Source of the DNA: Candidatus Odinarchaeota archaeon
GTDB lineage: Archaea; Asgardarchaeota; JAGGXT01
Reading direction: 5' to 3'
DNA length: 10,661 bases
NCBI GenBank assembly: GCA_021162905.1
Contig: JAGGXT010000201.1
Location: 1-10,661 of the forward strand
Below the pieces are notes generated by a model. The model was given only the letters and a program-made list of their open reading frames with translations. It did not search any database and was not told the origin of the DNA. A program made the translations under genes and the position numbers. Within the stretch, counting starts at the first letter, position 1. Each line of letters opens with the position of its first letter. Below, in pieces: positions 6,870-10,661 of this stretch.

Positions 6870-7883
6870 TCACAACCCTTCGAACTTTTCACCTATCTCT
6901 TCTATTTCCATACTCATTATATCTTCAGCAAAGTGACAAGCTACAAGGCGCCCCTTATCAATTTCTTTTATTAGTGGTTCTTCTTGTTTACATATCGGTT
7001 TAGCAAATGGACAACGTGGATGGAATCTACAGCCGCTTGGCGGGTTAATTAGATTCGGTGGGTTCCCTGGGATTGAATAAAGCTTCTTAGTTTTAGCGCT
7101 TTCTATATCTGGAACTGACTTTATAAGAGCAAAAGCGTATGGATGTACTGGCTTATGATACATAGATATAACATCAGAAATCTCGACTATTTTACCAGCA
7201 TACATTATAGCAACACGATCTGCAAGTTCAGCAATAATTGATAAGTCATGTGTGATGACTATTAATGACAAGTCGAATTGCTCCTTTAAGTCTCTCAAGA
7301 GATTAAGGATTTGTACTTGTATTGAAACATCCAAAGCTGTAGTAGGCTCGTCCGCAATTACCAATTCAGGATTACAAGCTAGGGCCATTGCAATCATAGC
7401 TCTCTGTCGCATCCCTCCACTAAACTCATGCGGATAGTCAAAAAGACGTGAAGGAGAAAGACCGACCATTTCAAATAGTTTTGACGCACGTTCTTCTGCC
7501 TCTTCTTTTGAAACGTCCTCATGAAGTTGAATAGCTTCTATAATTTGATCACCAACTGTAAATACTGGATTTAGTGCATTCATAGCGCCTTGAAAAATTA
7601 TAGAAATTTTCTTCCAGCGTATTTTACGCATTTCATCCTCAGTTTTTTGAACCAAATCATCTCCATTAAAATATATATGACCATCTACAATCTTTCCTGG
7701 ATGTGGTACTAATCGCATTATTGAATAAGCGGTTGTTGTCTTGCCACATCCAGATTCTCCAGCTAAACCTAAAGCTTCACCCTTCTTTAAGTCAAACGAT
7801 ACGTTGTCAACTGCTTTAACAACACCTGCTGTTGTAAAGAAATATGTCTTTAAATTTTTAACATTAAGCAAAGGATTTTCCAT
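6870..7883 (-). CDS. oppD: Oligopeptide/dipeptide-type ABC importer ATPase, OppD/DppD-like
   Basis: This is the second ATPase of the importer, 337 aa. It shows Walker A GESGCGKTT (42-50), Q-loop IIFQGAMNALNPV (Q98, the typical OppD wording), signature FSGGMRQR (154-161), Walker B LVIADEPTTALD (D178, E179) and H-loop THDL (H212). The oligo_HPY tail has HPYAFALIKSVP, PGNPPNLINPPSGCRFHPRCPF and four cysteines (C285, C291, C298, C316) that fit a [4Fe-4S] site as in OppF. It would form an OppD/OppF heterodimer under the OppB/OppC membrane pair. The start is fixed by GGAGG at 7891-7895, with the oppC stop only 16 nt upstream, so the genes share one transcript. It ends in an acidic tail and overlaps the extended reading of oppF only if GTG 6892 is used. 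Confidence 0.93.
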   Translation of the reverse strand: MENPLLNVKNLKTYFFTTAGVVKAVDNVSFDLKKGEALGLAGESGCGKTTTAYSIMRLVPHPGKIVDGHIYFNGDDLVQKTEDEMRKIRWKKISIIFQGAMNALNPVFTVGDQIIEAIQLHEDVSKEEAEERASKLFEMVGLSPSRLFDYPHEFSGGMRQRAMIAMALACNPELVIADEPTTALDVSIQVQILNLLRDLKEQFDLSLIVITHDLSIIAELADRVAIMYAGKIVEISDVISMYHKPVHPYAFALIKSVPDIESAKTKKLYSIPGNPPNLINPPSGCRFHPRCPFAKPICKQEEPLIKEIDKGRLVACHFAEDIMSMEIEEIGEKFEGL

Positions 7884-7890
7884 TTATGAC

Positions 7891-7895
7891 CCTCC
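7891..7895 (-). promoter_or_regulatory. Shine-Dalgarno site of oppD
   Basis: GGAGG lies between the oppC stop and ATG 7883, with 7 nt to the start codon. It confirms separate translation of oppD in the operon. Confidence 0.65.
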
Positions 7896-7899
7896 AACA

Positions 7900-9426
7900 T
7901 TATCTTTCTTTAAGACGAGGATTCAAAATCTGATCTAAAGCATATCCTACGAATACGAATGATATCGAAAGCAGAGCAATACCAAGCCCAGGAAATATCA
8001 CTGCCCACCATGCACCTCTAGCGAAAGCTCCAGACAATTCAGCATCCTGAAGCATTCTGCCCCAAGAAACAGCGTATGGATCGCCTAATCCTAAGAAACT
8101 TAAGCCAGCTTCAGCCAGTATTGCACCAGAGACACCAGTAGCTACTTGTGCAAATAGCAATGGAGTTACATTCGGAAGAATATGTCTGAAGATTATATAT
8201 AAATCAGATGCCCCACTTGCTTTAGCTGCTTCAACGTAAGCTTTTGCCCTTTCTGCTAATACTTGTGATCGGATAAGACGTGCTGTTCCAGCCCATCCTA
8301 GAACCGCTATTACAATAATGATATTCCAGAAACTGGGTCTTAACACCGCTGCTAAGGCCAACATCAATGGTAATCCAGGAATTATTAGAATAAAGTCGAC
8401 AATTCTCATTAACACTTCATCAAGCATGCCACCAAAGTATCCAGAAACTAAACCAACTACAACTCCAACAACTACAGCAAGAAACGTAGCTAGAATGCCA
8501 ACTATTAATGAAACTCTTGTTCCCCAAACAAACTGGCTAAATAGATCTGCTCCTCTATCAGAGGTCCCCATTAATCCAAAATAGTGTCCTCGTACTTCTA
8601 TTTCAACATTATCCATCCAAAGTTCTATAGTTCCCTTTTCAGTCGCTATTCTACCTGGATTAAATACAAAAGATATATTCAGCGTAACAATACCTCGCCT
8701 ATAGAAAACACGACGTATAATGGACTTTATTATAAGGAAATTGTATTCTACCCATACACCATTCTCACTTTTCTGCAAATCAAATCCACGTGTTGTTCGT
8801 ATACCACCAACGCCTGTATCAGCTACAGCATCTTCACCAGCTGGATAAAATGAAATATTACCACTAAATGCATTCTCATGTGTTATGGCTTGAAAGCCAT
8901 GGATATCTATTCTTACTTTGAATTTTACTCTTACTTCTAAAGGATGATGATTGTGTGTCCAATTTATTTTTACAGCAGCCCATATCACAGGTCTATTATC
9001 CTTAGTTCCCACGTTTTGAGTTAAACTAGTATCATTTATAACAGCATAAAATGCTCCGCCTCTTTCATCATAACTGACATCATCTGAAAATCCAACAGTT
9101 ATATTTTCATCAAATCCTGCAGTATAAGCACCCACATACCAATTTGTTTGCCCTTCAAAATATGGATCTGGAATTATCTGACCAGGAAGTATTGGGTCTG
9201 GGTCAAAGACAGCTGCCCATGTAGGTTGTGCATAGAAAGGTCCCACTTTGTTAAATCTGTCAGGATTATATGGAGAGATCAATGGTGCAAAGATAGCTAA
9301 AAATACGAAGAAAAGCAATACTATGAGCCCCGTCATACCAATTTTAGAACGCTTATATCTGGACCAAAATGATTTTAAACTTCGTTTGAAAGCTTTTCTG
9401 GATTCTTGAGAAACGAGCATACTCAT
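7900..9426 (-). CDS. oppC: Opp/Dpp-type ABC importer permease OppC with large extracytoplasmic insert
   Basis: This is the OppC/DppC membrane subunit, 508 aa, whereas ordinary members have about 280-310. The N-terminus is the usual basic FWSRYKRSKIGMTGL, then TM1 (about 31-52, ending IFAPLISPYNPD). The permease core resumes at GTSDRGADLFSQFVWGTRVSL (about 287). It includes the EAA loop EAAKASGASDLYIIFRHILPNV (399-420, with G405) and GLSFLGLGDPYAVSWGRML, and ends at ALDQILNPRLKER. Between TM1 and the core lie about 230 extra residues, beta-rich and with five N-x-S/T sequons, which topology places outside the cell. AGGAGGT at 9437-9443 supports ATG 9426; M3 (9420) is an alternative. It is the first gene of the visible operon. 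Its partner oppB and a binding protein are not adjacent. Function as part of an importer is secure; the ligand is unknown. Confidence 0.92.
   Translation of the reverse strand: MSMLVSQESRKAFKRSLKSFWSRYKRSKIGMTGLIVLLFFVFLAIFAPLISPYNPDRFNKVGPFYAQPTWAAVFDPDPILPGQIIPDPYFEGQTNWYVGAYTAGFDENITVGFSDDVSYDERGGAFYAVINDTSLTQNVGTKDNRPVIWAAVKINWTHNHHPLEVRVKFKVRIDIHGFQAITHENAFSGNISFYPAGEDAVADTGVGGIRTTRGFDLQKSENGVWVEYNFLIIKSIIRRVFYRRGIVTLNISFVFNPGRIATEKGTIELWMDNVEIEVRGHYFGLMGTSDRGADLFSQFVWGTRVSLIVGILATFLAVVVGVVVGLVSGYFGGMLDEVLMRIVDFILIIPGLPLMLALAAVLRPSFWNIIIVIAVLGWAGTARLIRSQVLAERAKAYVEAAKASGASDLYIIFRHILPNVTPLLFAQVATGVSGAILAEAGLSFLGLGDPYAVSWGRMLQDAELSGAFARGAWWAVIFPGLGIALLSISFVFVGYALDQILNPRLKER
8593..9168 (-). 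other. Jelly-roll/CBM-like domain inserted in OppC
   Basis: Residues 87-278 of OppC look like a separate beta-sandwich. They open with DPYFEGQTNWY, like the xxxFE-G-x-W start of many carbohydrate-binding jelly rolls. They continue with GGAFYAVIND and a series of alternating hydrophobic strands, and close with GTIELWMDNVEIEV, like the terminal DNVxI strand of those modules. Five sequons (N108, N131, N155, N190, N250) are all in this part. The fold is inferred from pattern, not from a search. A role in binding sugar, glycan or peptide outside the membrane, or in docking a binding protein, is possible. Confidence 0.55.
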
Positions 9427-9436
9427 CTGGAGATAT

Positions 9437-9443
9437 ACCTCCT
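9437..9443 (-). promoter_or_regulatory. Shine-Dalgarno site of oppC
   Basis: AGGAGGT lies 10 nt before ATG 9426 and 16 nt before the alternative ATG 9420. The spacing favours ATG 9426. Confidence 0.6.
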
Positions 9444-9480
9444 AATTATATTACACTTTTTATCTAATCTTGAAGCGAGT

Positions 9481-9487
9481 TTTTATA
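9481..9487 (-). promoter_or_regulatory. Putative TATA box of the opp operon
   Basis: TATAAAA on the minus strand (within AGCTATAAAAACTCG) would place the transcription start near 9458. That gives a leader of about 32 nt carrying the AGGAGGT site. It lies in the 240-bp gap before oppC. An alternative TATA-like site is the inverted repeat at 9527-9542. Confidence 0.45.
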
Positions 9488-9526
9488 GCTATTAACTTAC
9501 TATCCGAGCATTTAGAATCGTGTTCA

Positions 9527-9542
9527 TTTATATGGATATAAA
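9527..9542. repeat. Inverted repeat TTTATA-n4-TATAAA upstream of oppC
   Basis: Perfect 6-bp arms are separated by TGGA. Each arm resembles a TATA box, and the symmetry could also be an operator for a dimeric regulator. It lies about 40 bp upstream of the nearer TATA candidate. In such AT-rich sequence chance is a real explanation. Apart from these elements I see nothing in the 9427-9666 gap. Confidence 0.3.
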
Positions 9543-9666
9543 AATTTCTTAAAACATTTCAAAGGGTTTGCCCGTTTTATTACTATTTTTATTACCACTT
9601 TACTTTTCCCATAAAAGGTTATTATGTTATTTATTAAATTTTTTTGTAAATAGATATTGACTTTTA

Positions 9667-10098
9667 TTAGAATAATGTTTTAAGAACTTCTCCAAATCCT
9701 TTTATCATAAAGCCGAAAATATAGCCAATAAGCAAGAGTGGAAATACTAGCAATAATGTTGATATCAAGTGATTTAAGATAACGGCAATATAAAAAGTAG
9801 GTAAGTTTATGAGACCAAAGAAAATAGGAACTGACAATGCCAAAAGTGTAATAATGATATAGAAAAACGCAGTAGCAAAGAGTAAAGGTAAACCATCTTG
9901 AATTCTCTCAAGAAGAAGTACTGAGTACATCATTATAAAAATAGGTGCGAATAACATAAGAGTGTTTGCCATTTCATATGTAGTAAATCCAGCTTCACTT
10001 AACAACTTTATTGATGCGAGTATCGTACCATTCATAACACCTAAAATAACAATAATAAGCAAACGTTTAATCAGAGCTTTTCTTTTTTTATCTTTCAC
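9667..10098 (-). CDS. Unrecognised small integral membrane protein, four helices
   Basis: I do not recognise this 143-residue protein. It starts with a basic cytoplasmic stretch (MKDKKRKALIKR). Four hydrophobic segments follow at about 12-33, 45-63, 70-96 and 103-132. There are no cysteines or histidine/aspartate clusters suggesting catalysis; H109 is the only histidine. The start is GTG 10098, supported by GGGGTGA 6 nt upstream. Only 15 nt separate it from the preceding membrane-protein gene, so it belongs to a cluster with it and with the LEA-like gene. It is the last gene before a 240-bp gap. A helper or membrane anchor for the upstream surface protein is a guess from position only. Confidence 0.7.
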   Translation of the reverse strand: MKDKKRKALIKRLLIIVILGVMNGTILASIKLLSEAGFTTYEMANTLMLFAPIFIMMYSVLLLERIQDGLPLLFATAFFYIIITLLALSVPIFFGLINLPTFYIAVILNHLISTLLLVFPLLLIGYIFGFMIKGFGEVLKTLF

Positions 10099-10104
10099 AA
10101 TATT

Positions 10105-10111
10105 TCACCCC
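10105..10111 (-). promoter_or_regulatory. Ribosome binding site GGGGTGA for GTG 10098
   Basis: GGGGTGA ends 6 nt before the GTG start and overlaps nothing upstream but the short gap. It is identical to the nfeD site at 2261-2267 and supports the non-ATG start. Confidence 0.6.
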
Positions 10112-10113
10112 AT

Positions 10114-10359
10114 TCACCGTTTCATCTCAGCACCAAGAAAAATATAATAACCAATAACCAAACTGAGAAAAAATAGGACAAAAATGCCGACAAAGGCTAT
10201 TAAACCGCCTATTAAAGCAATTACATGATTAGAGTCATAAAAAGCTATCATTAACAGAGTACCTATAATTAATAAGAGTATGGGTACTATGAAAACTTTC
10301 TTGTTAAATTCTAATCTTAATCTACGCTTTTTTCTTAATGGAAACGATGGGGTTGACAT
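10114..10359 (-). CDS. Unrecognised small membrane protein, two helices
   Basis: This is an 81-residue protein of unknown function. The N-terminus is strongly basic (LRKKRRLRLEFNKK), followed by two hydrophobic segments at about 22-40 and 46-76. It ends EMKR. The positive-inside rule suggests both termini are cytoplasmic with a short DSN loop outside. ATG 10359 is two bases past the stop of the upstream gene. A GGGTG site (10367-10371) lies inside the end of that upstream gene, so the two are coupled. It is followed after 15 nt by another small membrane-protein gene. Its shortness means it could be missed in annotation, but its SD and spacing support it. Confidence 0.65.
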   Translation of the reverse strand: MSTPSFPLRKKRRLRLEFNKKVFIVPILLLIIGTLLMIAFYDSNHVIALIGGLIAFVGIFVLFFLSLVIGYYIFLGAEMKR

Positions 10360-10361
10360 AT

Positions 10362-10661
10362 TTAAACACCCACTGTTGAATTTATTACCGTTATATTAGT
10401 TTCATTAAGAGAAGTAAAATGGAAATCCAGGAAAAGATACTTTCCCCACATTTTCATTCTAAGGTATAAGTATATGTACCAAGACCAGGAATTTCCATAA
10501 AATGCTTGTGTAAGCGTATTTAGGTCCTTATGGAAAGTTATATCAAAACGTAATGTCAAATTATAAGCCTTTGCTGGGGAAATTGGAATGTTAACACTTT
10601 TCCCTTTTCCAATACTACTAAGCTTTTGCCCATTTAAATATATATAATAATTAAATCCATA
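10362..10661 (-). CDS. C-terminal part of a LEA14/WHy-like extracytoplasmic protein (partial)
   Basis: The open frame runs through the right edge without a stop: 99 codons are visible and the N-terminus lies outside the window. A TTG at 10559 is in frame, but reading is open above it and the pattern continues, so it is not the start. The part begins YGFNYYIYLNGQKL, then SVNIPISPAKAYNLTLRF, then a strand near WSWYIYLYLRMKMWGKYL, then a short tail. The order 'Y-x-x-x-LNG-x-x-L', then 'IP', then 'xxLxF' matches the late-embryogenesis-abundant 2 (WHy) beta-sandwich. This is a tentative call by pattern. Four sequons (NLT, NET, NIT, NST) suggest it faces outside the cell, perhaps anchored by an N-terminal helix. 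It is followed by two small membrane-protein genes. Confidence 0.5.
   Translation of the reverse strand, partial: YGFNYYIYLNGQKLSSIGKGKSVNIPISPAKAYNLTLRFDITFHKDLNTLTQAFYGNSWSWYIYLYLRMKMWGKYLFLDFHFTSLNETNITVINSTVGV
10367..10371 (-). promoter_or_regulatory. Ribosome binding site inside the LEA-like gene
   Basis: GGGTG sits 7 nt before ATG 10359, just before the upstream stop codon at 10362-10364. It supports translational coupling of the two genes. Confidence 0.5.

Noticed and set aside
8584..8853. Plus-strand open frame of 89 codons inside oppC
   Set aside because: It lies opposite the strongly supported oppC frame, has low-complexity composition, and shows no domain or SD. It is a shadow frame.
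9427..9666. Possible tRNA, C/D-box RNA or small gene in the gap before oppC
   Set aside because: No T-loop consensus, no paired C and D boxes, and no sizeable open frame with an SD; only promoter-like elements are seen.
10362..10559. Complete 65-residue gene starting at TTG 10559
   Set aside because: The frame stays open to the window edge and the LEA-like pattern extends above it, so this is the end of a longer gene.
1..10661. CRISPR array, insertion sequence, phage or defence cassette
   Set aside because: No regularly spaced repeats, transposase or terminal repeats, and no defence-family motifs in any supported frame.

Overview
The window is AT-rich (about two-thirds A+T by eye), gene-dense and archaeal in character. 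It has a CofE-type F420 ligase, an archaeal stomatin/NfeD pair, TATA-like promoter elements, Shine-Dalgarno (SD) sites of the GGAGGT and GGGGTGA types, several GTG/TTG starts, and surface proteins rich in N-x-S/T sequons. I cannot place the lineage from this alone. A thermophilic or uncultured archaeon, possibly of the Thermoproteota side, is a guess. No tRNA, rRNA, CRISPR array, insertion sequence or phage signal was seen.

Layout, left to right. (1) Bases 68-1548, plus strand: a CofE-like ligase overlaps a HAD phosphatase by 4 nt (TTGA), so the two look translationally coupled. (2) Bases 1545-3135, minus strand: stomatin/SPFH protein followed by a short NfeD lacking a protease domain. The HAD and nfeD stop codons share the tetranucleotide TTAA at 1545-1548. 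(3) Bases 3319-5689, plus strand: an ABC exporter pair, with an ATPase and an overlapping 547-residue-class permease that appears to be an internal duplication. It diverges from the stomatin gene across a 183-bp promoter region. (4) Bases 5831-9426, minus strand: oppC-oppD-oppF of a dipeptide/oligopeptide-type (Opp/Dpp) importer. No oppB or substrate-binding protein lies next to them. (5) Bases 9667-10661, minus strand: a tight cluster of a partial LEA14/WHy-like surface protein and two small unrecognised membrane proteins.

The most interesting element is OppC. It is about 200 residues longer than ordinary OppC/DppC because a glycosylation-rich beta domain sits between transmembrane helix 1 and the permease core. 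Its ends resemble carbohydrate-binding jelly-roll modules (a DPYFEG..NW start and an IELWMDNVEI end). The importer may therefore carry its own outward-facing ligand- or glycan-binding domain. OppD and OppF both carry the C-terminal four-cysteine motif known to hold a [4Fe-4S] cluster in some Dpp ATPases. Otherwise the window is mostly ordinary housekeeping and transport genes.
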